This document shows, piece after piece, positions 35,509-44,196 of a DNA stretch of 57,877 nt. The stretch is from positions 405 through 58,281 of the forward strand of contig NZ_JAGGOS010000002.1 of assembly GCF_018614205.1 (NCBI RefSeq), given 5' to 3'. This DNA comes from Streptomyces sp. ISL-36. Lineage in GTDB: Bacteria > Actinomycetota > Actinomycetes > Streptomycetales > Streptomycetaceae. Position 1 is the stretch's first letter. Every line of letters starts with the position of its first letter. A program made the translations under genes and the position numbers. A model generated the notes under the pieces. That model saw only the letters and a list, made by a program, of their open reading frames with translations, searched no databases and was not told the origin of the DNA.

Positions 35509-38436
35509 ATGCCCTCACCCCCGACCCGCGGACGCCCCCCGATCCGCAGACGACGCCACCTGCTCACCGCGCTGGCCGCGGTCCTCTCCCTCCCCCTGGG
35601 CCTGACCGCCGTCGGCGGTACCACGGCCCACGCAGCGACGGTGCAGTGCAGCGTCGACTACAAGACCAACGACTGGGGGTCCGGCTTCACCGCCGAGCTG
35701 ACCCTCACCAATCGCGCCACCACCCCGCTCGACGGCTGGACCCTGACGTATGCGCACACCGGCAACCAGCAGCTGACCAACGGCTGGAACGGCACCTGGT
35801 CCCAGTCGGGGAAGACCGTCACGGTCGCGAACGCGTCCTGGAACAGGACGGTCGCCGCCGGAGCCGCCGTCACGACCGGGGCCCAGTTCACCTACAGCGG
35901 GGCCAACGCCGCCCCGACCGCCTTCGCCGTGAACGGCACCGCCTGCACCGGCGCCCACCAGCCGCCGATCGCGGTGCTCACCAGCCCGGCCGCCGGGGCG
36001 GTCTTCACCCAAGGCGACCCGATCCCGCTGGCCGCCACGGCGGCCGCCGCCGACCAGGCCACCGTGAGCAAGGTCGAGTTCTACAGCGACACCACCCTGC
36101 TCGGCACGGACACGACGGCGCCGTACGCCCTCAGCGCCTCCGGTCTCGCCGCCGGCTCCCACTCGCTCTACGCCAAGGCCTACGACAGCCTCGGCGCCTC
36201 CGCCGAGTCGGCCCCGGTCGGCATCACCGTCGCCGCGGGGCCCGCGCTGATCGCCACCCCGGCCCAGTTCGGCGTACGGCAGGGCGCCACCGGCACCTTC
36301 GACCTGAAGCTCTCCACCCAGCCGTCCGCGAACGTCGCGGTGAGCGTCGCCCGGACCTCGGGCAACACGGGCCTCAGCGCGAGCCCGGCCACGCTCACCT
36401 TCACGCCGGCGAACTGGAACACCGCCCAGAAGGTCACCGTCGCCGCCGCGGCCACCGGAACCGGCTCGGCCGTCTTCACCGCGACCGCCCCCGGCCATGC
36501 CAAGGCCGAGGTGACCGTCGCCCAACTGGCGGCCGACTCCACGTACGACGCCCGCTTCCTCGACCTCCACGGGAAGATCACGAACCCGGCCAACGGCTAC
36601 TTCTCGCCCGAGGGCGTTCCGTACCACTCCGTCGAGACCCTGATCGTCGAGGCCCCCGACCACGGGCACGAGACGACCTCGGAGGCGTACAGCTATCTGA
36701 TCTGGCTCCAGGCGATGTACGGCAAGATCACCGGGGACTGGACCAAGTTCAACGGCGCGTGGGACACCATGGAGAAGTACATGATCCCCACCCACGCCGA
36801 CCAGCCCACGAACAGCAGCTACAACGCCTCCAAGCCCGCGACCTACGCGCCCGAGCACGACCTCCCGTCGCAGTACCCGGCCCGGCTCGACGGCGGCGTC
36901 ACGGCCGGCTCCGACCCCATCGCGGCCGAGTTGAAGAGCGCGTACGGCACGGACGACATCTACGGCATGCACTGGCTCCAGGACGTCGACAACGTCTACG
37001 GCTTCGGCAACGAGCCCGGAAAGTGCTCCGCCGGGCCGACGGCGACCGGACCCTCGTACATCAACACCTTCCAGCGCGGGCCGCAGGAGTCCGTCTGGGA
37101 GACCGTCCCCCACCCCACCTGCGACAGCTTCCGCTACGGCGGGAAGAACGGCTACCTCGACCTCTTCACCGGGGACGCCTCCTACGCCAAGCAGTGGAAG
37201 TTCACCAACGCCCCGGACGCCGACGCCCGCGCGGTCCAGGCCGCCTACTGGGCCGACATCTGGGCCAAGGAGCAGGGCAAGGGCGCCCAGGTCACCTCGA
37301 CCGTCTCCAAGGCGGCCAAGATGGGCGACTACCTGCGCTACGCCATGTTCGACAAGTACTTCAAGAAGTCCGGGAACTGCGTCGGCCCGACGGTCTGCCC
37401 CGCCGGCACCGGCAAGAACAGCGCGCACTACCTGATGTCCTGGTACTACGCCTGGGGCGGCGCCACCGACACCAGCGCCGGCTGGTCCTGGCGGATCGGC
37501 TCCAGCCACGCCCACGGCGGCTACCAGAACCCGCTCGCCGCCTACGCGCTGAGCGAGTACGCACCGCTGAAGCCCAAGTCGGCGACCGGCGCGGCCGACT
37601 GGGCGACCAGCCTGGACCGGCAGCTGGAGTTCTACCGCTGGCTCCAGTCCTCCGAAGGTGCCATCGCGGGCGGCGCCACCAACAGCTGGCAGGGCCGTTA
37701 CGCGCAGCCGCCGACCGGGACACCCACCTTCCACGGCCTCTTCTACGACGAGAAGCCCGTCTACCACGACCCGGCGTCAAACCAGTGGTTCGGCTTCCAG
37801 GCCTGGTCCATGGAGCGGGTGGCGGAGTACTACCGGCAGACCGGCGACGCGGCCGCCAAGACCGTGCTCGACAAGTGGGTCGGCTGGGCGCTGTCGAAGA
37901 CCACGATCAACCCCGACGGCACCTACCGCATCCCCTCCACCCTCCAGTGGTCCGGCGCCCCCGACACCTGGAACCCCTCGAGCCCCGGCGCCAACACGGG
38001 ACTTCACGTCACCGTGGCCGACTACACCGACGACGTCGGCGTGGCCGCCGCCTATGCCAAGACTCTGACCTACTACGCGGCGAAGTCCGGGCACGCCGAG
38101 GCCAAGCGGGTCGCCAAGGCGCTCCTCGACGGCATGTGGGCCCACCACCAGGACTCCCTGGGCATCGCCGTCCCGGAGACCCGGGCCGACTACAACCGCT
38201 TCGACGACCCGGTGTACGTGCCGAGCGGCTGGACCGGCACCATGCCGAACGCCGACCCGGTGAACTCCTCGTCCACCTTCGCCTCGATCCGCTCCTTCTA
38301 CCAGGACGACCCGGCCTGGCCGAAGATCGAGGCCTATCTGGCGGGCGGCGCCGCGCCCGTCTTCACGTACCACCGGTTCTGGGCCCAGGCGGACATCGCC
38401 CTGGCCATGGGCTCGTACGCGGAGCTGCTCGAATAG
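35509..38436 (+). CDS. Secreted CBM2-GH48 reducing-end cellobiohydrolase
   Basis: The 975-residue enzyme has a twin-arginine-like basic signal ([14 protein letters not shown], to about residue 43) and a CBM2 (about 44-145). An Ig-like domain (about 150-240: [15 protein letters not shown]) and a second beta-sandwich (about 243-343) follow, then a GH48 catalytic domain from [14 protein letters not shown] to the end. The acid Glu lies in [14 protein letters not shown]48 enzymes act processively from reducing ends and work with GH6 enzymes, here encoded divergently. The beta-sandwich spacer between CBM2 and GH48 replaces the usual short linker. Confidence 0.95.
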   Translation: MPSPPTRGRPPIRRRRHLLTALAAVLSLPLGLTAVGGTTAHAATVQCSVDYKTNDWGSGFTAELTLTNRATTPLDGWTLTYAHTGNQQLTNGWNGTWSQSGKTVTVANASWNRTVAAGAAVTTGAQFTYSGANAAPTAFAVNGTACTGAHQPPIAVLTSPAAGAVFTQGDPIPLAATAAAADQATVSKVEFYSDTTLLGTDTTAPYALSASGLAAGSHSLYAKAYDSLGASAESAPVGITVAAGPALIATPAQFGVRQGATGTFDLKLSTQPSANVAVSVARTSGNTGLSASPATLTFTPANWNTAQKVTVAAAATGTGSAVFTATAPGHAKAEVTVAQLAADSTYDARFLDLHGKITNPANGYFSPEGVPYHSVETLIVEAPDHGHETTSEAYSYLIWLQAMYGKITGDWTKFNGAWDTMEKYMIPTHADQPTNSSYNASKPATYAPEHDLPSQYPARLDGGVTAGSDPIAAELKSAYGTDDIYGMHWLQDVDNVYGFGNEPGKCSAGPTATGPSYINTFQRGPQESVWETVPHPTCDSFRYGGKNGYLDLFTGDASYAKQWKFTNAPDADARAVQAAYWADIWAKEQGKGAQVTSTVSKAAKMGDYLRYAMFDKYFKKSGNCVGPTVCPAGTGKNSAHYLMSWYYAWGGATDTSAGWSWRIGSSHAHGGYQNPLAAYALSEYAPLKPKSATGAADWATSLDRQLEFYRWLQSSEGAIAGGATNSWQGRYAQPPTGTPTFHGLFYDEKPVYHDPASNQWFGFQAWSMERVAEYYRQTGDAAAKTVLDKWVGWALSKTTINPDGTYRIPSTLQWSGAPDTWNPSSPGANTGLHVTVADYTDDVGVAAAYAKTLTYYAAKSGHAEAKRVAKALLDGMWAHHQDSLGIAVPETRADYNRFDDPVYVPSGWTGTMPNADPVNSSSTFASIRSFYQDDPAWPKIEAYLAGGAAPVFTYHRFWAQADIALAMGSYAELLE

Positions 38437-38469
38437 CAGCGCCCCGCGGGAGGCAGCTCCGCGTACGAC

Positions 38470-38509
38470 AAGGCCGGCCGGCCCGCTTCCCCGGGTCCGG
38501 CCGGCCCTT
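38470..38509 (+). terminator. Terminator after GH48
   Basis: The arms AAGGCCGGCCGGCCC and GGGTCCGGCCGGCCCTT pair with a small mismatch around an 8-base loop, 34 bp after the stop codon. Confidence 0.7.
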
Positions 38510-38548
38510 CGTGCGCCGGGGGCGCATTGGCTCGACGCGCGGAACCCA

Positions 38549-38577
38549 TTGACGAGCCAGGGCTCCCCTCCTACGGT
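38549..38577 (+). promoter_or_regulatory. Promoter of the GH51 gene
   Basis: TTGACG (38549-38554) and TACGGT (38572-38577) are separated by exactly 17 bp. Transcription would start just upstream of or within the following inverted repeats. Confidence 0.6.
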
Positions 38578-38581
38578 CCTG

Positions 38582-38615
38582 TTCGAAGTGACGATCAGTA
38601 TTCGAGATTTCGAAC
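38582..38615. promoter_or_regulatory. Putative operator in the GH51 leader
   Basis: TTCGAA at 38582 is followed by the near-palindrome TTCGAGATTTCGAAC (38601-38615; arms TTCGA and TCGAA). The second element ends 12 bases before the GH51 ATG and matches 13 of 15 positions of a sequence at 57279-57293. Confidence 0.5.
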
Positions 38616-38627
38616 GCCAGGAGCTGT

Positions 38628-40136
38628 ATGTCCCCCGACACCGCCCGCTTCGCCCTCGACCCCGACTTCGCCGTCGGTCCCGTCGACCCCCGTCTCTTCG
38701 GCTCGTTCGTCGAACACCTCGGCCGCTGCGTCTACACCGGCATCCATGAGCCCGGCCACCCCGCCGCCGACGAGGACGGCCTGCGCACGGACGTCCTGGA
38801 GCTGGTCCGCGAACTGGGCGTCACCGCCGTCCGCTACCCCGGCGGCAACTTCGTCTCCGGCCACCGGTGGGAGGACGGCGTCGGGCCGGTCGAGGAGCGG
38901 CCCCGCCGCCTCGACCTCGCCTGGCGCTCCACCGAGACCAACCGATTCGGCCTCGCCGAGTTCCTCGCCTTCCTCCGGAAGATCGGGCCGCAGGCCGAGC
39001 CGATGATGGCGCTCAACCTCGGCACCCGCGGCGTCGCCGAAGCGCTGGACCTGCTCGAATACGCCAACCACCCCGCCGGCACCGCACTCTCCGAGCGCCG
39101 GATCGCGCACGGTGACAAGGACCCCTTCGGCATCCGGCTGTGGTGCCTCGGCAACGAGATGGACGGGCCCTGGCAGACCGGCCACAAGACCGCCGCCGAG
39201 TACGGCAGGCTCGCCGCCGAGACCGCCCGCGCCATGCGCCAGATCGACCCCGGCCTCGAACTCGTCGCCTGCGGCAGCTCCAGCCGCGCCATGCCGACCT
39301 TCGCCGCATGGGAGGCCGCCGTCCTCACCGAGGCGTACGACCTCGTGGACCACATCTCCCTCCACGCCTACTACGAGGAGGTCGACGGCGACCGGGACTC
39401 CTTCCTCGCCTCCGCCGTCGACATGGAGTCCTTCATCGAACAGGTCGTCGCCACCTGCGACCACATCGGTGCCCGGCTGAAGTCCGAGAAGCGGATCACC
39501 CTCTCCTTCGACGAGTGGAACGTCTGGTACCAGCGCCGTCCCAACCCCCACCCCGTCGAGGACTGGCAGGAGGCCCCACGCCTCCTGGAGGACGTCTACA
39601 CCGTCACCGACGCCGTCGTGCTCGGATCGCTCCTGATCGCCCTGCTGCGCCATGCCGACCGGGTCGCCGTCGCGTGTCTCGCCCAGCTCGTCAACGTCAT
39701 CGCACCGATCATGACCGAGCCGGGCGGGGCGGCTTGGCGCCAGACCACGTTCTTCCCCTTCGCCCAGGCCTCGCGCCACGGACGCGGCACGGTCCTCGAC
39801 GTGCGCGTGCAGGCGCCGACGTACGCGACGAAGCGCTTCGGCGAGGTCCCGCTGCTGCACGCCACCGCCGTACGGAACGGGGACGGCGGCGTGACCGTGT
39901 TCGCGGTCAACCGCGGCCGGAGCGAGTCCCTGCCGCTCGAAGTGGCCCTGCGAGGGCTGGATCTGAGCCGGATCGTCGAGCACAGCGTGCTCGCGGACGC
40001 GGACCCCGAGGCGCGCAACACGGCCGCCGATCCGGAGCGGGTCGCCCCACGCCTGGTGGAGGGCGGCACGCTGAGCGACGGCACCCTGAGGACCGTCCTG
40101 GCACCGCTGTCGTGGAACGTCATCAGACTGGCCTGA
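38628..40136 (+). CDS. abfA: GH51 alpha-L-arabinofuranosidase
   Basis: The 502-residue cytoplasmic enzyme has acid/base Glu in CLGNEMDGPW and nucleophile Glu in LSFDEWNVWY, with the N-terminal signature LFGSFVEHLGRCVYTGI and RYPGGNFVSGHRWEDG. It lacks a signal peptide, so it removes arabinofuranosyl units from imported arabino-oligosaccharides. It is immediately upstream of a sugar importer operon, with a promoter and operator region of its own. CAGGAG precedes the ATG. Confidence 0.95.
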   Translation: MSPDTARFALDPDFAVGPVDPRLFGSFVEHLGRCVYTGIHEPGHPAADEDGLRTDVLELVRELGVTAVRYPGGNFVSGHRWEDGVGPVEERPRRLDLAWRSTETNRFGLAEFLAFLRKIGPQAEPMMALNLGTRGVAEALDLLEYANHPAGTALSERRIAHGDKDPFGIRLWCLGNEMDGPWQTGHKTAAEYGRLAAETARAMRQIDPGLELVACGSSSRAMPTFAAWEAAVLTEAYDLVDHISLHAYYEEVDGDRDSFLASAVDMESFIEQVVATCDHIGARLKSEKRITLSFDEWNVWYQRRPNPHPVEDWQEAPRLLEDVYTVTDAVVLGSLLIALLRHADRVAVACLAQLVNVIAPIMTEPGGAAWRQTTFFPFAQASRHGRGTVLDVRVQAPTYATKRFGEVPLLHATAVRNGDGGVTVFAVNRGRSESLPLEVALRGLDLSRIVEHSVLADADPEARNTAADPERVAPRLVEGGTLSDGTLRTVLAPLSWNVIRLA

Positions 40137-40151
40137 ACGGCTCTTCCCCCC

Positions 40152-40177
40152 AAGCGCTTCGAACGGATCCGTCCGAA
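40152..40177. promoter_or_regulatory. AAGCGCTT box and 20-bp near-palindrome
   Basis: AAGCGCTT (40152-40159) overlaps a 20-bp dyad (40158-40177, centred on GGATCC; 18 of 20 positions symmetrical). It sits just before the importer promoter's TTGACG at 40181. Confidence 0.5.
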
Positions 40178-40180
40178 CCG

Positions 40181-40209
40181 TTGACGTACGGGTCGGCCGT
40201 CTCTACGTT
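40181..40209 (+). promoter_or_regulatory. Promoter of the arabinosyl/rhamnogalacturonan importer operon
   Basis: TTGACG (40181-40186) and TACGTT (40204-40209) are 17 bp apart. LacI-type boxes lie directly upstream and downstream. Confidence 0.6.
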
Positions 40210-40215
40210 GTCCCA

Positions 40216-40240
40216 GCAAGCGCTTTCCTAAAACGTTTCA
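40216..40240. promoter_or_regulatory. Paired LacI-type operators
   Basis: GCAAGCGCTTTCC (40216-40228, core palindrome AAGCGCTT) is followed immediately by TAAAACGTTTCA (40229-40240, core AAACGTTT). Both have the central CG of LacI-family sites. They cover the expected transcription start, a position suited to repression. The first is identical over 13 bp to a site before the GH2 gene. Confidence 0.65.
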
Positions 40241-40262
40241 ATCACGCGCGGGAGGACGAACT

Positions 40263-41546
40263 GTGCGTACGACCAGCACTGTTGACCGACGGGGTCTGCT
40301 CAAGCTCGCGGGCGGCTCAATGGCCGCTCTCGGCCTGACCGCGGCCGGATGTGGCGGCGGAAGCGGCTCCGGAGACGGGACCGTCACCCTCCGCTATGCC
40401 TGGTGGGGGTCCGACGACCGCGCCAAGCGGATCAACCAGTCCATCGCGCTCTTCGAGAAGAAGTACCCGAAGATCAAGATCAAGACGGACTTCCAGCCCT
40501 ACGCCGACTTCTGGAAGAAGTTCAACACCCAGGCGTCGGGCGGCAATCCGCCGGACGTCTTCCAGAACGCGATCGGCTTCCTGCGGAAGTACGACGAGAA
40601 GAACGTCCTGCTCGACCTGAACGCCCAGGTCAAGGCCGGCAACCTCCGCCTCGACGGCTTCCGGGCCGGGCTCGAGAAGTTCGGCGAGGTCGACGGCAAG
40701 CTCCTCGGCGTCCCGGTCGGCAGCAACTCGATGGCGCTCGTCGTCGACCGGACCCTGTTCACCAAGGCGGGCATCACGCCCAGGCCCGGCTGGACCTGGG
40801 GCGAATTCGACGCCGCCCTCGCCAAGATCCGCGACACCCAGGGCCGGGCCGGCGACAGCGGGATGTACGGCGTGATGTACCTCTACGACCTCTACCTGCG
40901 CCAGCACGGCAAGGCGTTCTTCACCAAGGACGGGCTCGGCTTCACCGAGGCGGATCTCACCGACTGGTGGACCAAGGCGTACGCCGGGGTCCGGTCGGGC
41001 GTCCACGCGGCCCCGGGGAAGGTCGCCCAGGCGAGGCCGAAGTCGGCCGTCACCGCCGAACTGGCCGCCTCCGAGTTCACCTGGGACAACTTCGCCATCC
41101 GCTACACGGCGGAGGGCAAGAGCGAATACGGCCTCGCGCCCATCCCGACGACCGACGGCAAGAGGACCGGGCAGTACCTCGGTTCGCTGATGCTCAGCGG
41201 ATCCAGGCGCACCAAGCACCCCAAGGAGGTCGCCCAGTTCATCGACTTCATGGTCCACGACCCGGAGGTCGCCAGGATCATGGGCTTCGACCGCGGTGTC
41301 CCGGCCACCACCGCCCAGTACGAGGCGTTCAAGCCGACCGACCCGGTCGCCCAGCAGATCGCCGCCTACGAGCAGCAGCTGGTGGACTCCGGTGTCCTGG
41401 AGACGATCACGCCCCACCCGGCGGGCGCGGACGTCTGCGAGGCGGCCTTCCTGCGTCTCGCGGAGGAGATGGCCCTGGGCAAGCGGTCGGTGGGAGACGC
41501 GGTGAAGCAGTACTTCACCGAGTCCAAGACGGCGCTCGGCTCCTGA
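40263..41546 (+). CDS. Sugar-binding lipoprotein of the RG-I/arabinan importer
   Basis: The 427-residue family 1 solute-binding protein starts at GTG with a twin-arginine signal (DRRGLLKLAGG) ending in a lipobox with Cys30 (LTAAGC). The mature part begins TLRYAWWGSDDRAKRINQSI, the CUT1 fold signature. It binds an oligosaccharide outside the cell. The ligand is unknown, but GH51, PL26-like, CE12 and GH2 neighbours point to arabinan or rhamnogalacturonan fragments. GGAGGA precedes the start. Its stop overlaps the permease start as TGATG. Confidence 0.93.
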   Translation: MRTTSTVDRRGLLKLAGGSMAALGLTAAGCGGGSGSGDGTVTLRYAWWGSDDRAKRINQSIALFEKKYPKIKIKTDFQPYADFWKKFNTQASGGNPPDVFQNAIGFLRKYDEKNVLLDLNAQVKAGNLRLDGFRAGLEKFGEVDGKLLGVPVGSNSMALVVDRTLFTKAGITPRPGWTWGEFDAALAKIRDTQGRAGDSGMYGVMYLYDLYLRQHGKAFFTKDGLGFTEADLTDWWTKAYAGVRSGVHAAPGKVAQARPKSAVTAELAASEFTWDNFAIRYTAEGKSEYGLAPIPTTDGKRTGQYLGSLMLSGSRRTKHPKEVAQFIDFMVHDPEVARIMGFDRGVPATTAQYEAFKPTDPVAQQIAAYEQQLVDSGVLETITPHPAGADVCEAAFLRLAEEMALGKRSVGDAVKQYFTESKTALGS

Positions 41547-42550
41547 TGGGACCCGCCGTGACACACGTACCGCCGGCGCCGCCGGCCGTGGAGCCCGAAG
41601 CGCCGGGCACCGCGGCCGGGGGCGGCCCCACGGCCCCCTCGCGAGCCGCCGGCCGCCGCCGGGCCCGCCGCGAGAACCTGGCCGGATACCTCTTCATGTC
41701 CCCGTGGATCGCCGGCTTCGTCCTGCTCACCGCGGGACCGATGGTCGCCTCGCTCTACTTCGCGTTCACCGACTACAACCTCTTCGACGCCCCGCGGTGG
41801 ATCGGCCTGAGCAACTTCACCGAGATGTTCGCCGACCCGCGCTGGCGCACCTCGGTGGAGGTGACGAGCTGGTACGTGATCGTCGGTACGCCGCTCAAGC
41901 TGGCCGCCGCCCTCGGGGTGGCGCTCCTGCTCAATCAGAAGCGCGCGGGCCAGGGCTTCTACCGGGCGGCGTTCTACGCCCCCTCGCTCATCGGCGCGAG
42001 CGTCTCCATCGCCATCGTCTGGCGCGCGATCTTCTCGGACGGCGCCGTCGTCGACCGTACGCAGCAGGTGTTCGGCCTGGAGGCGGGCGGCTGGATAGGG
42101 GACCCGGACCGGATCGTCTACAGCCTGGTCGCCCTGACCGTCTGGCAGTTCGGCGCCCCGATGGTGATCTTCCTTGCGGGACTCAAGCAGGTCCCGCGCG
42201 AGCTCTACGAGGCGGCGGAGATGGACGGCGCGGGCACGTGGCGCCGGTTCTGGAACATCACCCTGCCGATGGTGTCACCCGTTCTCTTCTTCAACGTGCT
42301 CCTGGAGACCATCCACTCCTTCCAGGTCTTCGGCTCGGCGTACATCCTCGGCGGTCAGGGCAACTCCTGCGGCCCGGCCGACGCCACGCTCGTCTACACC
42401 TGTTACCTCTACATCCAGGGCTTCGAGAACAGCCGGATGGGCTTCGCCTCGGCGATGGCCTGGATGCTGCTGCTCGCCGTCGGCCTGGTGACCGCGGTGC
42501 TGTTCTGGTCCCAGCGGCGCTGGGTGCACTACGAGGAGGCGTCCCGATGA
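41546..42550 (+). CDS. Sugar ABC permease, MalF type
   Basis: The 334-residue protein has a 45-residue Pro/Ala/Arg-rich N-terminal tail, then six helices. The EAA loop is YEAAEMDGAGTWRRFWNITLP. Starting at ATG 41546 it overlaps the binding-protein stop by one base, showing translational coupling. It overlaps the next permease as ATGA. It carries the translocation path of the CUT1 importer. Confidence 0.93.
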   Translation: MGPAVTHVPPAPPAVEPEAPGTAAGGGPTAPSRAAGRRRARRENLAGYLFMSPWIAGFVLLTAGPMVASLYFAFTDYNLFDAPRWIGLSNFTEMFADPRWRTSVEVTSWYVIVGTPLKLAAALGVALLLNQKRAGQGFYRAAFYAPSLIGASVSIAIVWRAIFSDGAVVDRTQQVFGLEAGGWIGDPDRIVYSLVALTVWQFGAPMVIFLAGLKQVPRELYEAAEMDGAGTWRRFWNITLPMVSPVLFFNVLLETIHSFQVFGSAYILGGQGNSCGPADATLVYTCYLYIQGFENSRMGFASAMAWMLLLAVGLVTAVLFWSQRRWVHYEEASR

Positions 42551-43398
42551 CCATGACGAGCACGTCGAGGCGTACGGGATCGATCGCCTGGCACGTGGGA
42601 GCGCTGGCCGTCCTCGCGGTCGTCCTCTACCCGGTCGTCTGGGTGCTCGGCGGCTCGCTGAAACCGAACGACGAGATCGTCGGCAGTCTGCAGCTGTTCC
42701 CCACCGAACCGATCCTGGAGAACTACCGCCGGCTCGCCGACGGCATCGCGGACATCCCGATCTCCACCTTCTTCGGCAACTCGCTCTTCCTTGCGCTCGG
42801 TTCGGTGGTCGGCGTCGTCATCTCCTGCTCGCTGGCCGCCTACGCCTTCGCCAGGATCGGCTTCGCCGGGCGGGGGCTGCTCTTCGCGGTGATGATCGGC
42901 ACGCTGCTGCTTCCGTACCACGTGCTGCTCATCCCGCAGTACGTGCTCTTCCAGAAGCTGGAGCTCGTCAACACCTACACGCCGCTGCTGCTCGGCAAGT
43001 ACCTGGCGACCGATGCCTTCTTCGTCTTCCTGATGATGCAGTTCATGCGCAACCTGCCCAAGGAGCTGGACGAGGCGGCGCGGCTGGACGGCTGCGGGCA
43101 TCTGCGGATCTACTGGTCGATCGTCCTTCCGCTGTGCCGTCCGGCCCTGATCACCAGCGCGATCTTCACCTTCATCAACGCGTGGAACGACTTCATGGGT
43201 CCGTTGATCTACCTCAACGAACCCGAGAAGTACACGGTGTCGCTCGGCCTGAAGATGTTCGTCGACCAGGACGGTCTCGCCAACTACGGCGGAATGATCG
43301 CCATGTCGCTGGTGGCGCTCCTGCCGGTGCTGCTCTTCTTCCTGGCCTTCCAGCGCTATCTGATCGACGGCATGGCCACGTCCGGACTGAAGGGCTGA
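42547..43398 (+). CDS. Sugar ABC permease, MalG type
   Basis: The 283-residue permease has six helices, an EAA loop DEAARLDGCGHLRIYWSIVLP and the MalG-type end QRYLIDGMATSGLKG. It is coupled to the preceding permease by a 4-base ATGA overlap. As in the other importer of this window, no ATPase gene is present, implying a shared MsiK-type ATPase. Confidence 0.94.
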   Translation: MTMTSTSRRTGSIAWHVGALAVLAVVLYPVVWVLGGSLKPNDEIVGSLQLFPTEPILENYRRLADGIADIPISTFFGNSLFLALGSVVGVVISCSLAAYAFARIGFAGRGLLFAVMIGTLLLPYHVLLIPQYVLFQKLELVNTYTPLLLGKYLATDAFFVFLMMQFMRNLPKELDEAARLDGCGHLRIYWSIVLPLCRPALITSAIFTFINAWNDFMGPLIYLNEPEKYTVSLGLKMFVDQDGLANYGGMIAMSLVALLPVLLFFLAFQRYLIDGMATSGLKG

Positions 43399-43411
43399 GG
43401 GGGCCTCGTCC

Positions 43412-43978
43412 ATGCTCAAGCCGCAGACACTGGAACGCTTCGGCGTGTTCGCCGAGTGTCTCCTCGTGGGGGTCTGGATCGCCGTCGCGTCCCTGCCGCT
43501 GGTGACGCTTCCCGCGGCGCTGGCCGCGGGAGCGGCGCACCTGCGCCGCTGGACGGGGGACGAGGAGAGCGGTTGGCGCGCGTTCGTGGCGGACCTGAGG
43601 TCCGCCGCGCGCCGGGGCTGGATCGTGGGGGTGGCGAGCTGGGCCGCCCTCGCGCTGGTGGGGGTGGATCTCCTCATCGTCCGCGCGGGGCTGCCGGGCG
43701 GCCGACTCGTCGGCGCGCTCGGGATCCTGGCCGCGATCGGCATGGTCGTCGCCGTACTGCGGGCCTGCGCGGCCTGGCGTCCGGATTCCTCCTGGCGGTC
43801 GCTGCTCGCCGCGGCGGCGCGCCGCACGGTCCGCGATCCGGCCGGTTCCCTCCTCGTCGTCTGCGGCTTCGCCGTGATCGCGGCCTCGGCCTGGTTCGTC
43901 GTTCCTCTGGCGGCCCCGGCGCTGGGTGTGGCGATGGCGGCGACCCTCGCGGTGGAGAGGCGCGCGGCCGGCCGGTGA
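43412..43978 (+). CDS. YesL-like (DUF624) membrane protein
   Basis: The 188-residue protein has four or five membrane helices and the YesL/DUF624 pattern: an N-terminal helix pair around GVWIAVASLPLVTLPAALAAG and a charged loop after it. In Bacillus subtilis yesL accompanies the rhamnogalacturonan genes, and here it follows importer permeases and precedes a PL26-like lyase, an independent repeat of the same context. Its function is unknown; a membrane accessory role for the importer is an inference. Confidence 0.8.
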   Translation: MLKPQTLERFGVFAECLLVGVWIAVASLPLVTLPAALAAGAAHLRRWTGDEESGWRAFVADLRSAARRGWIVGVASWAALALVGVDLLIVRAGLPGGRLVGALGILAAIGMVVAVLRACAAWRPDSSWRSLLAAAARRTVRDPAGSLLVVCGFAVIAASAWFVVPLAAPALGVAMAATLAVERRAAGR

Positions 43979-44196
43979 GCGGGGCGGCGTCCAACGCGCC
44001 GCCGCCTCGCCCCTCGTCCGCCGCTCGCCCCTCGCTCCTCGTCCGCCCCTCGCCCCTCGTCCGCCCCACGCCCCCTCGTCCGCCCGTCGGCCCCGCGGTC
44101 CCTCCGCCTCGTCCCCGGCCCTCACCCCGTACCTCCACGGCTCGCGGACGCGCCGACGAGCCGCTCTCTGTCATGCTCATGAAAGGAATCGATCGT

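Noticed and set aside
38575..38620. GTTCGAA resembling a tRNA T-loop
   Set aside because: No matching acceptor, anticodon or D arms can be built around it. It fits better as part of an operator in the GH51 leader.
40158..40177. Terminator after the GH51 gene
   Set aside because: The dyad has a BamHI-like palindromic centre with no loop and lies directly against the next promoter, so an operator is more likely. A role in termination is not excluded.
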